Shown piece by piece: positions 41,933 to 49,219 of a stretch of 64,000 nucleotides of DNA. The translations under genes and the position numbers were made by a program. The stretch spans positions 682,001-746,000 of the forward strand of contig NZ_JBEGII010000001.1 in the NCBI RefSeq assembly GCF_040675875.1, in the 5' to 3' direction. The stretch is from Microbacterium sp. LWO12-1.2. GTDB lineage: Bacteria; Actinomycetota; Actinomycetes; Actinomycetales; Microbacteriaceae. The notes under the pieces were generated by a model. The model saw only the letters and a program-made list of their open reading frames with translations, was not told the DNA's origin and did no database searches. Positions within the stretch are counted from its first letter, which is position 1. Each line of letters starts with the position of its first letter.

Positions 41933-42012
41933 GCCCGTTCTGCTCTGCGCTGGGCGTGTGCTCCGGCCACCCGCGGATGCGAGAGAATGGTGACGACGAA
42001 TGGAGGCGGCAC

Positions 42013-43137
42013 ATGGCGCTGCGTGTGGGCGTGATCGGTGGAGGACAGCTGGCCCGGATGATGATCGCTCCGGCGGTCGAACTCGGACTCGAACTGCAGG
42101 TGCTTGCTGAGGCCGACGGCATGTCCGCTCAGCTCGCCGCATCCGCCGTCGGCGACTATCGCGACCTCGACGCCGTCCGTGCGTTCGCGGCGGACGTCGA
42201 CGTCATCACGTTCGACCATGAGCATGTGCCGCAGGAGATCCTCCGCGCGCTCGTCGCCGACGGTGTCGTCGTGCACCCGGGACCCGATGCGCTGCAGTTC
42301 GCTCAGGACAAGCTCGTGATGCGCGCGAAGCTCCAGGAACTCGACGTGCCGCAGCCGGATTGGGCAGCCGTCCGCACCGCGGATGAGCTGCAGGTCTTCC
42401 TCGACGCGCACCACGGTGCCGGCGTGGTGAAGACGCCGCGCGGAGGCTACGACGGCAAGGGCGTTCGTGTGATCCGCAGCGCGGAGGAGGCGCAGGACTG
42501 GCTCGACGATCTGGCCGCTGCGGACGCGCTTCTCGTCGAAGAGCTCGTCCCGTTCGTACGCGAACTCGCACAGCAGGTGGCTCGCCGTCCCAGCGGACAG
42601 ATCGTGGCGTATCCGGTCGTGGAGACCGTGCAGCGCGACGGCGTCTGTGCCGAGGTCATCGCTCCGGCTCCGGCCGCGTCCGAACGCCTCTCGCAGGTCG
42701 CCGAGGGCATCGGCCGTCGCATCGCAGAAGGCCTCGGCGTCACCGGCATGCTGGCCGTCGAGCTCTTCGAGACCGACGACGACCGGATCCTGGTGAACGA
42801 GCTCGCGATGCGGCCCCACAACAGCGGTCACTGGAGCCAGGACGGTGCCGTCACCGGGCAGTTCGAGCAGCACCTGCGCGCCGTCGCCGATCTGCCGCTG
42901 GGCAGCCCGGCTCCGCGCGCGCCGTGGTCGGTCATGGTCAACATCCTCGGCGGTCCGCAGACTGGCTCGCTCGGGGAGCGGTTTGACGGTGCGATGGCGG
43001 AGTATCCTGCCGCCAAGATCCACACCTACGGCAAGGATCCCCGCCCTGGGCGCAAGGTCGGACATGTCAACGTCGCGAGCGACGATCTCGATGACGCCGT
43101 GTACATCGCCCGAGCGGCTGCTGCACATTTCCTCTGA
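42013..43137 (+). CDS. purK: N5-carboxyaminoimidazole ribonucleotide synthase
   Basis: 374 aa. ATP-grasp enzyme of purine synthesis that carboxylates AIR to N5-CAIR, the substrate of PurE. GGGQLARM starts the Rossmann-like domain; the ATP-grasp region shows KTPRGGYDGKGV and the metal site ELAMRPHNSGHW. ATG 42013 follows GGAGG with 7 bases of spacing. The purE gene starts 72 bases on with its own promoter-like box. Length is normal. Confidence 0.95.
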   Translation: MALRVGVIGGGQLARMMIAPAVELGLELQVLAEADGMSAQLAASAVGDYRDLDAVRAFAADVDVITFDHEHVPQEILRALVADGVVVHPGPDALQFAQDKLVMRAKLQELDVPQPDWAAVRTADELQVFLDAHHGAGVVKTPRGGYDGKGVRVIRSAEEAQDWLDDLAAADALLVEELVPFVRELAQQVARRPSGQIVAYPVVETVQRDGVCAEVIAPAPAASERLSQVAEGIGRRIAEGLGVTGMLAVELFETDDDRILVNELAMRPHNSGHWSQDGAVTGQFEQHLRAVADLPLGSPAPRAPWSVMVNILGGPQTGSLGERFDGAMAEYPAAKIHTYGKDPRPGRKVGHVNVASDDLDDAVYIARAAAAHFL

Positions 43138-43197
43138 GCAGGGGTCGTTCTCCTCGCCGTGCCGCGTGCCGTGGGGGCAATCTCCAGGGGCAGACCG

Positions 43198-43203
43198 TAC
43201 CCT
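43198..43203 (+). promoter_or_regulatory. -10 box for purE (leaderless type)
   Basis: TACCCT, six bases, then GTG 43210. It suggests purE-LCP can be transcribed apart from purK. Confidence 0.5.
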
Positions 43204-43209
43204 GAGCTA

Positions 43210-43725
43210 GTGACTGAGCCTCTTCATTCCTCCGCCGCACCCCTGGTCGGCGTCGTCATGGGATCCGACTCCGACTGGCGCGTGATGAGCGACGCCTCCC
43301 AGGCGCTGACGGACTTCGGGATCCCGCATGAGGTCGAGGTGGTCTCCGCCCACCGCACCCCTGACAAGCTGATGAGCTACGCGCGTGAGGCCCGTGCCCG
43401 CGGCATCCGCGTCATCATCGCCGGCGCAGGGGGAGCAGCGCACCTGCCTGGCATGCTCGCCTCGATGACGCCGCTGCCCGTCGTCGGTGTGCCCGTGCCG
43501 CTCGCCTACCTCGACGGTATGGACTCCCTGCTCTCGATCGTCCAGATGCCCGCAGGGATCCCGGTCGCTACCGTCTCGATCGGCGGAGCACGCAATGCCG
43601 GGTTGCTCGCCGCGCGCATCCTGGGTGTCGCAGATCCCGTGTTGGCAGACCAGATGGAGGCGTTCTCCCGTGACCTGGAGGCGCAGGTCGAGGCGAAGAA
43701 CGAACGGCTGAAGGAGTCGCTGTGA
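43210..43725 (+). CDS. purE: N5-CAIR mutase
   Basis: 171 aa. Class I PurE, converting N5-CAIR to CAIR. Motifs: [30 protein letters not shown] and [13 protein letters not shown], all intact. GTG 43210 is chosen for the TACCCT box; upstream in-frame codons have no family similarity. The stop overlaps the LCP-ligase GTG by 4 bases. Confidence 0.95.
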   Translation: MTEPLHSSAAPLVGVVMGSDSDWRVMSDASQALTDFGIPHEVEVVSAHRTPDKLMSYAREARARGIRVIIAGAGGAAHLPGMLASMTPLPVVGVPVPLAYLDGMDSLLSIVQMPAGIPVATVSIGGARNAGLLAARILGVADPVLADQMEAFSRDLEAQVEAKNERLKESL

Positions 43726-45170
43726 CCCTGGCGCCGCCCCGCGGCGCTACCCGTCCTCTCATCGAGACCCGGCCGATGCGGCATCCGGATCCGACCGACG
43801 CCGGGACGATGGCCAAACGCGGCTGGTGGCTGGTCGTTCTGAACGTGCTCGTGCCCGGCTCCGCGCAGACGCTCGCAGGTAGTCGCCGTCTCGGACGGTT
43901 CGGGCTGGGGGCCACCCTTGCCGCATGGCTCCTGGTCATCGTGGCAGCGGCGTTGGCGCTCTTCGCTCGTCCGGTCCTGCTGTGGCTGACGATCGGCGGT
44001 GGCTTCTTCTCCGCGGTGATCCTCACGCTCGTCCAGGTGCTTCTGGTCGGTTATGCCGTGCTCTGGGTCGTCCTCACCTTCGACACGCTCCGCCTGGTGC
44101 GCCTCGTGAAGGTGCCGACCATCCAGCGGTTCGCCATCCCCGTCGTCGCGCTGGTGCTGCTCGGGCTGGTGGGCGGCGCGGCCGCCTACGCGGCCACGGT
44201 GGTCGGATCGACGCGCAACACGATCGGCTCGATCTTCGGTCAGAGCGGTCCGAGTCTCGCGCCCAGCGACGGCTACTACAACATCCTCCTGCTCGGCGCG
44301 GACAGTGGCGACGGTCGCGATTCGATGCGGTTCGACAGCATCTCTGTGGTGTCGATCAACGCCGACAGCGGAGCGGTCACCATCACCGGTATCCCGCGCG
44401 AGCTCCCGAACCCGCCGTTCAGCGCAGGAAGCCCGATGCTCGAGCTGTACCCGAACGGATTCGAGGGTCACGGTTCGTCGACCTGCGGCTGGAACGGCTG
44501 GATGAACCACGTCCGCAACGCAGCGGAGATCTGCCGAGAAGACCAGGGAACCGGTCTGTATCCGGACGCAGCCGCGCAGGGTTCGGCACCCGGTATCGAA
44601 GCGACCAAGGACGCCGCGGAAGGCGTGCTCGGAATCGAGATCCCCTACTACGTGTTCGTGGACATGCACGGGTTCGCCGAACTCGTCGACGCCCTCGGCG
44701 GAGTGGACATCGACGTCACCGAGCGACTTCCCAAGGGCGGTCCTCCTGAGGGGTGGACCGGGTCGGACGTCAACGAATGGGCGATCGGCTGGATCGAGGT
44801 CGGTCAGCAGCATATGGACGGCGACACCGCGCAGTGGTACGCCCGTTCCCGGTACACCACGAGCGACTGGGATCGCATGAAGCGGCAGCGGGAGCTGCAG
44901 GAGGCGATCCTCGATCAGTTCACTCCGCAGACGGTTCTGACCCGGTTCAACGAGGTGGCGGCGGCGGGGACGGCACTCATCGACACCGATCTGCCGCAGG
45001 ACAAGCTGCCGGAGTTCTTCGACCTCATGCTGAAGGCCAAGGAGCAGACCGTGCAGACGATCGAGCTCACGCCGGAGAACGGCGTGGACGAGCATCAGCC
45101 GGACTACGGATACATCCACGAGATGATGCAGCAGGCGCTGCACCCGCCCACGGCGACGCCCAGCCCCTGA
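43722..45170 (+). CDS. LytR-CpsA-Psr family glycopolymer ligase with four-helix N-terminus
   Basis: 482 aa. LCP enzymes transfer glycopolymers from polyprenyl carriers to peptidoglycan outside the cell. The LCP domain (about 185-420) shows NILLLGADS, a [11 protein letters not shown] segment, the key Arg in TGIPRELP, and [15 protein letters not shown]. Most LCP proteins have one membrane helix; here four are seen (about 36-56, 63-82, 85-115, 135-158), the first around a VPGSAQ...G element similar to TM2-like domains. GTG 43722 overlaps purE. It suits the teichoic-acid-type genes nearby. Confidence 0.88.
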   Translation: MTLAPPRGATRPLIETRPMRHPDPTDAGTMAKRGWWLVVLNVLVPGSAQTLAGSRRLGRFGLGATLAAWLLVIVAAALALFARPVLLWLTIGGGFFSAVILTLVQVLLVGYAVLWVVLTFDTLRLVRLVKVPTIQRFAIPVVALVLLGLVGGAAAYAATVVGSTRNTIGSIFGQSGPSLAPSDGYYNILLLGADSGDGRDSMRFDSISVVSINADSGAVTITGIPRELPNPPFSAGSPMLELYPNGFEGHGSSTCGWNGWMNHVRNAAEICREDQGTGLYPDAAAQGSAPGIEATKDAAEGVLGIEIPYYVFVDMHGFAELVDALGGVDIDVTERLPKGGPPEGWTGSDVNEWAIGWIEVGQQHMDGDTAQWYARSRYTTSDWDRMKRQRELQEAILDQFTPQTVLTRFNEVAAAGTALIDTDLPQDKLPEFFDLMLKAKEQTVQTIELTPENGVDEHQPDYGYIHEMMQQALHPPTATPSP

Positions 45171-45298
45171 TCACACCCGCATCGCCGCTCGACGAGATTG
45201 CGGCACGACGGAGGTCGGGTGTGCGGTGCGCGGCGCGAGATCAGTCGCTGTCGCACTCCGCGCGGGGGCGACCGCAGACATGCTCACGGCGCAGAACA

Positions 45299-45337
45299 GC
45301 CCACGGCGGCCACCTGAGATGGGTGACGGCCGTGGGC
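45299..45337 (+). terminator. Hairpin between convergent LCP and surface-protein genes
   Basis: GCCCACGGC pairs with GCCGTGGGC; a second CACC/GGTG stem lies inside after an internal loop. The hairpin is 128 bases past the LCP stop. Confidence 0.5.
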
Positions 45338-45363
45338 TTCCGGTGCGTTCACCGGGATCGCCA

Positions 45364-45400
45364 GACGACGGTGATCGGAGGGGGAGGGATCACCGTCGTC
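45364..45400 (-). terminator. Second hairpin, purine loop
   Basis: GACGACGGTGATC pairs perfectly with its complement (13 pairs) around an 11-base loop of only G and A. It lies 32 bases past the stop of the leftward surface-protein gene, so it is probably its terminator. Confidence 0.6.
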
Positions 45401-45432
45401 CAGCCGACCACCGCTCGAAGCGGCGATCTGAC

Positions 45433-46017
45433 CTAGGCGCGCTTGCGACGCGCGGCGCCCGCAGCGACGAGGGCGCCACCGGCGACGAGCGCCACTGCGC
45501 CGCCCCCGAGGACCCACGGCGATACGCTTCCGCCGGTGAGTGCGAGTTCGATGGTTCCACCCGTCAGAGGCAGCTCGGTGCCGGCCGCTGCGACCGCAGG
45601 ATCGTGGTCGCAACTCGTCGCGGCGTCATGCCCATGCGACACCGTGATGGTCGCGGTGTAGGAGCGCGATCCGCTGAAAGCGATCCCGTAGGAGCCCTCT
45701 CCGTCCTTCGGCGGGCGGAACGTCAGCGTCAGACTGCCGTCAGCACCTGCGGTGTTACCCGACACGGCGGAGTCGGCGGCCTTCAGGCCGGAGACGGAAA
45801 CTCCCACGTTCTCGGACGGGAGGAAGTACCCCGGGCCGAAGACGATGGTCGAAACCTCGCAGATGTCGATGATCGGGTCGTTGACCCGGACATCGGGCGT
45901 CTCCGGGTACGAGTCGGACATTGCAGTCGGTGCAACCGGTGCAGCGGTGGCGACAGTCGGTGCGATGAGCACGAGTGCGCCGGCGGTAAGGCTGATGGCA
46001 GCCAATTTCTTCAGCAT
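45433..46017 (-). CDS. Sortase-anchored surface protein
   Basis: 194 aa. The signal peptide (1-25, cut after ATA region) is followed by a small beta-rich domain with two Cys (about 50-140). The wall-sorting end has LALTGG (about 156), a membrane helix (about 167-187) and RRKRA. A second pentapeptide, LPLTG, lies ten residues before the first. LAxTG is the motif used by actinobacterial class E sortases. No sortase gene is in the window. ATG 46017 follows GGGGAG. The function of the exposed domain is unknown. Confidence 0.82.
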   Translation of the reverse strand: MLKKLAAISLTAGALVLIAPTVATAAPVAPTAMSDSYPETPDVRVNDPIIDICEVSTIVFGPGYFLPSENVGVSVSGLKAADSAVSGNTAGADGSLTLTFRPPKDGEGSYGIAFSGSRSYTATITVSHGHDAATSCDHDPAVAAAGTELPLTGGTIELALTGGSVSPWVLGGGAVALVAGGALVAAGAARRKRA

Positions 46018-46084
46018 GATTCTCCCCAGATTTCACGCGGAATCGCCTCCGAACACACCCCTGCGTTCGACTGCGTGGATTCTT

Positions 46085-46103
46085 CTTGCCCCCACGGCAA
46101 GAT
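46085..46103 (-). terminator. Small hairpin after the DUF4012 gene
   Basis: TCTTGCC pairs with GGCAAGA around CCCAC. It is 56 bases past the DUF4012 stop and 68 bases before the surface-protein start, so it could be a terminator or part of that gene's leader. Confidence 0.35.
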
Positions 46104-46158
46104 GACAGAACCCAGATATTCCCCAGTGAGTCGACAGTACCCTATCGACGCAGGAAAG

Positions 46159-47922
46159 TCACGATGCGCAGACCAGCTTTTCGCGTGTCGTCTTCGGAGT
46201 CTCGACCATCGGCGTATGCAGGACCTGGGTGAGGCGTTCGCCTGCCCCGGTGCCCTGGAACTCGAGGGTGACCGTGGTCGACTCTCCCGGTGCGAGGAGC
46301 ACCTCGTGCTGGACGACGGAACGACCGTCGATCGTGGTCGTCTGCACGCCCTCCTCAGCGCCGTCGCGGTCGATGTGCGAGGGGGTGGCACCCTGTGGTC
46401 CATAAAGGGCGATGAGCGTGCGGACAGAGCCGGCGGGGACGCCGTACCAGCCGTCTGCCGTGACATAGGCAGGCAGCGTGGTCGCCGCGTCAGCGGGTGC
46501 GTCGTTGGTCCAGGTCATGCGCAGCTGAGTTGTCGGCTTCCCATCGCAGCTGCCGACCGCTGTCGAAATCGAAGCGCGGGTGTAGTAGTCCATCTTTCCG
46601 CCGGTGCTGTCATTGATCAGCACACCCACGTAGGTCGCATCCGCGTCGTCGTCGGGGATCGTTCCCCCCAAGGACGATGCCGCGAGCACTTTCTGCTCGT
46701 CTTCGTGAGCGCTCCAGATTCGGATGCGTCCTTCGTCGGCAGACTCCGCGAGCGCACCGATGAGCGCCTTCGGATCGCCTCCCGAGAGCGCCGCTCCGAA
46801 CAGGGCGCTGGCGGCCTGCGCGAACACCTCGTCCTGCACGCGCGGATCGGGGATCGTCGCGTAGATCTCGGAGAGGAGAATGCTGACGATGTTGTCGGGC
46901 GTGGCGGTGAAGGTTCCAAACGTCAGATCTCCCGTCGCCTGCATCAGGTTCGCGGCGACCACCGTGTCCACTGCGATGACGCCGTCGACGGTTCCTCCGA
47001 AGCGACCCTCCCATCGAGCGGCGATCGTGGGGCCCGCTTCGGAGAAGTCGGGGATGCTCGTGATGTTCTGCATGAACCGTCCGGGTCGGTCCTCGAACAG
47101 GGCGACGGTGGAGTCGCTCACCGGGAGAGGGGCGTCCAGGGGAGGGAAGTCGGGCGTGGACGCCTGGCGTACCAATGTGATCTTCCCGTTCTCGGCGTGC
47201 AGCAGCGCGCTGGAGCCGATGATCCCACCCGAGGACCGCAGTTCGGCGTTGTTCTGCATGGCCAGCACATAGTTCCGCGGGCCCTCGCCGCCGAGCATCG
47301 TCGGCAGCAGCACTGCGGCGCCGTGGAGTGCGCCGACGGCGCCAGCAGCCTGGGTCACAGTGGAGCGCATCTGCCGCACCGCATCTGCGAGCGGGGGCAG
47401 CGTCGCGTCCTCATCGATCCGCTGAGCCTGCAGTTGGGCGGCGGTCAGGGTCGCACTCGCCTCGCCGAGCGGCTTCTCGATGGTGGCGAAGGGCTCGAGA
47501 TCGATCGCGCCGCCTGAGAAGCCGAGGCCGGCCAGGTCGAACTCCCCGGCGACGGCGAGCAGCGGGGTGAGTGCCTTGTCTGCAACATCGTCCGCGATCT
47601 CTGCGACCTCGCTGACCGCGCGGAAGTTCGGACCGATCAAGGGAATCGCACCGAATGCCTGCCAGATCGGATCCGAGGTGAGGGCATGTGCCGACTGCGC
47701 GTGATGTGCGATGCGCTCGGCGATCGGCTCCGCGCCGTCGAGGTCGGCGGTGGCGATCGACGCCTTCAGCTGTGATGAGTCCTTCGCGACCTGTTGGAGA
47801 TCGTTCACGGCGCCGATGCCGCGGACGGTCACCCATCCGAGGGCGATGACGAACAGCGCGACGAAGATGCCGATGGTCCACCCGATCCATCGGCGCCGCA
47901 CGGGAAGTCGACCGTCGCTCAT
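46159..47922 (-). CDS. DUF4012 membrane-anchored protein
   Basis: 587 aa. A basic start and one membrane helix (about 13-33) leave most of the chain outside. A helical region (35-190) precedes the DUF4012 core with the NYVLAMQNNAELRSSGGIIGS element and a DGVIAVD segment. Proteins of this family are found in exopolysaccharide clusters, with no assigned activity. ATG 47922 was chosen over longer frames that are shadows of the divergent GT4 gene. Its neighbours fit a surface-glycan role. Confidence 0.83.
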   Translation of the reverse strand: MSDGRLPVRRRWIGWTIGIFVALFVIALGWVTVRGIGAVNDLQQVAKDSSQLKASIATADLDGAEPIAERIAHHAQSAHALTSDPIWQAFGAIPLIGPNFRAVSEVAEIADDVADKALTPLLAVAGEFDLAGLGFSGGAIDLEPFATIEKPLGEASATLTAAQLQAQRIDEDATLPPLADAVRQMRSTVTQAAGAVGALHGAAVLLPTMLGGEGPRNYVLAMQNNAELRSSGGIIGSSALLHAENGKITLVRQASTPDFPPLDAPLPVSDSTVALFEDRPGRFMQNITSIPDFSEAGPTIAARWEGRFGGTVDGVIAVDTVVAANLMQATGDLTFGTFTATPDNIVSILLSEIYATIPDPRVQDEVFAQAASALFGAALSGGDPKALIGALAESADEGRIRIWSAHEDEQKVLAASSLGGTIPDDDADATYVGVLINDSTGGKMDYYTRASISTAVGSCDGKPTTQLRMTWTNDAPADAATTLPAYVTADGWYGVPAGSVRTLIALYGPQGATPSHIDRDGAEEGVQTTTIDGRSVVQHEVLLAPGESTTVTLEFQGTGAGERLTQVLHTPMVETPKTTREKLVCAS

Positions 47923-48032
47923 CTGAGCATTCAAGCATGAACCAGTTCGCCGTCGATGGACGGATGCTGAGGGAAGACTGACAGTCGCCCTGTCGCGGGG
48001 CGGCGCTCCACGGTCGGACGCCACTGCGCGGT

Positions 48033-48038
48033 TAACCT
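48033..48038 (+). promoter_or_regulatory. -10 box for the GT4 gene (leaderless type)
   Basis: TAACCT, six bases, then ATG 48045. Confidence 0.5.
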
Positions 48039-48044
48039 GAAGCC

Positions 48045-49118
48045 ATGGGTGCTCGACTTCGTGTGGTTCTGGATCAGCTGGTGCACGTCGTCGACCCCGA
48101 TCAGGCCGCAGCGGCGGTGGATCTGACGCACGGTCTCGTGGTGACGGCGCCGTCCGGGTGCTCCGTCGACGCCATCGTCCCGTCCGGCACCGACGTCTCG
48201 ATCCGCGGTGTCGAAGACGTGCGAACCCTCTCGTTGGCTCGTCGCGAGCTCGCCGCGTCGTGGCAACTCGGTTTCGCACCGGGAGTCGGCGGCGGACTCA
48301 TCCACTCGCCGACCCTGTTGGCACCGCTCGTTCGCCATGACAGGGTGCACGACAACGATCAGACGACGGTCACCGTGTGGGATCTCGCCGCGTGGGATGC
48401 ACCGGACACTCTCTCCAAGGCGACGGTCGCGTGGCAACGGGCGATGCTGCGGAGGGCCGTGAAGCACGCCGACGCCGTCGTGGTGCCGTCGCACGCTATC
48501 GCAGAGAGACTGGCGGAGCTCGTCAAGCTGGGGGATCGCATCCGCGTGATCGCGGGAGCCGCCCCGCGCGGTTTCGCTGTACCGTCGGATTCCGCGGAGC
48601 GCAGGGCCGCTCTCTCGCTGCCGGAACGCTACGTGGTGTTGACGGGGTCAAAGGCGACGCTGGCTGAAGGTTTCCGGGGCGCTGTCGCAGCGGATCGCGA
48701 AGCCGTTGTGCTCGATGCCGCCGAGGGGACCGACCCTCATCTTGCCGAGATCGCATCGGCAGCCGGGCTCCCGGAGCGTCGGGCGCATATACGCGGCGCG
48801 CTGTCTGCGGACGATCGTGCGGCCGTCCTCGCCGGCGCGGAGACGTTCGTCGCCACGGATCCGCTCTTGGCCTGGCCATGGCGGGCGGTGGAAGCCATGA
48901 CCGTTGGGATACCGCTCGTCGCTGTCGACAGTGGATCGCATCATGACGTGATCGCTGACGGTGGTCGTCTGGTGGCGGAAACGGATCTGGCTCAGGCCGT
49001 GGCCGACGCGGTCGGATCAGCGGGGGATCGGCTCAGGGTGCTCGCCGCTGATCGTTCGCGAGCGTTCTCGTGGGCGAGTTCGGCAGAGCGAGTCTGGGCC
49101 CTGCACGCCGACCTCTAA
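48045..49118 (+). CDS. GT4-like glycosyltransferase
   Basis: 357 aa. GT-B fold. The N-terminal half has an HSPTLLAPL region and VWDLAAWD; the C-terminal half has the donor-site motif ending in AWPWRAVEAMTVGIPLVAVDSG, where the usual E-x-x-x-x-x-E ends with E in VEAM. A weak PERYVVLTGS strand replaces the common VGR segment. Cytoplasmic, probably adding a sugar to a lipid-linked intermediate. A leaderless-type box precedes it, and a terminator hairpin follows 27 bases after the stop, so it is monocistronic. Confidence 0.78.
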   Translation: MGARLRVVLDQLVHVVDPDQAAAAVDLTHGLVVTAPSGCSVDAIVPSGTDVSIRGVEDVRTLSLARRELAASWQLGFAPGVGGGLIHSPTLLAPLVRHDRVHDNDQTTVTVWDLAAWDAPDTLSKATVAWQRAMLRRAVKHADAVVVPSHAIAERLAELVKLGDRIRVIAGAAPRGFAVPSDSAERRAALSLPERYVVLTGSKATLAEGFRGAVAADREAVVLDAAEGTDPHLAEIASAAGLPERRAHIRGALSADDRAAVLAGAETFVATDPLLAWPWRAVEAMTVGIPLVAVDSGSHHDVIADGGRLVAETDLAQAVADAVGSAGDRLRVLAADRSRAFSWASSAERVWALHADL

Positions 49119-49145
49119 TCCCCTGGGAGCAGCCTGCGCATCCAC

Positions 49146-49175
49146 GCGACACGCCGGGTCTTTGTGGCGTGTCGC
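49146..49175 (+). terminator. Terminator of the GT4 gene
   Basis: GCGACACGCC pairs perfectly with GGCGTGTCGC around a 10-base loop. It lies upstream of the FG-GAP gene and separates the two transcripts. Confidence 0.68.
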
Positions 49176-49219
49176 TCGTAACAGTGGCATCATCTCGCAA
49201 CTTCCGTCACACTGGTCAC

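Noticed and set aside
45226..47517. A rightward ORF of 763 codons antisense to the surface-protein and DUF4012 genes.
   Set aside because: It spans two real leftward genes, two hairpins and an intergenic region, with no motif or ribosome site.
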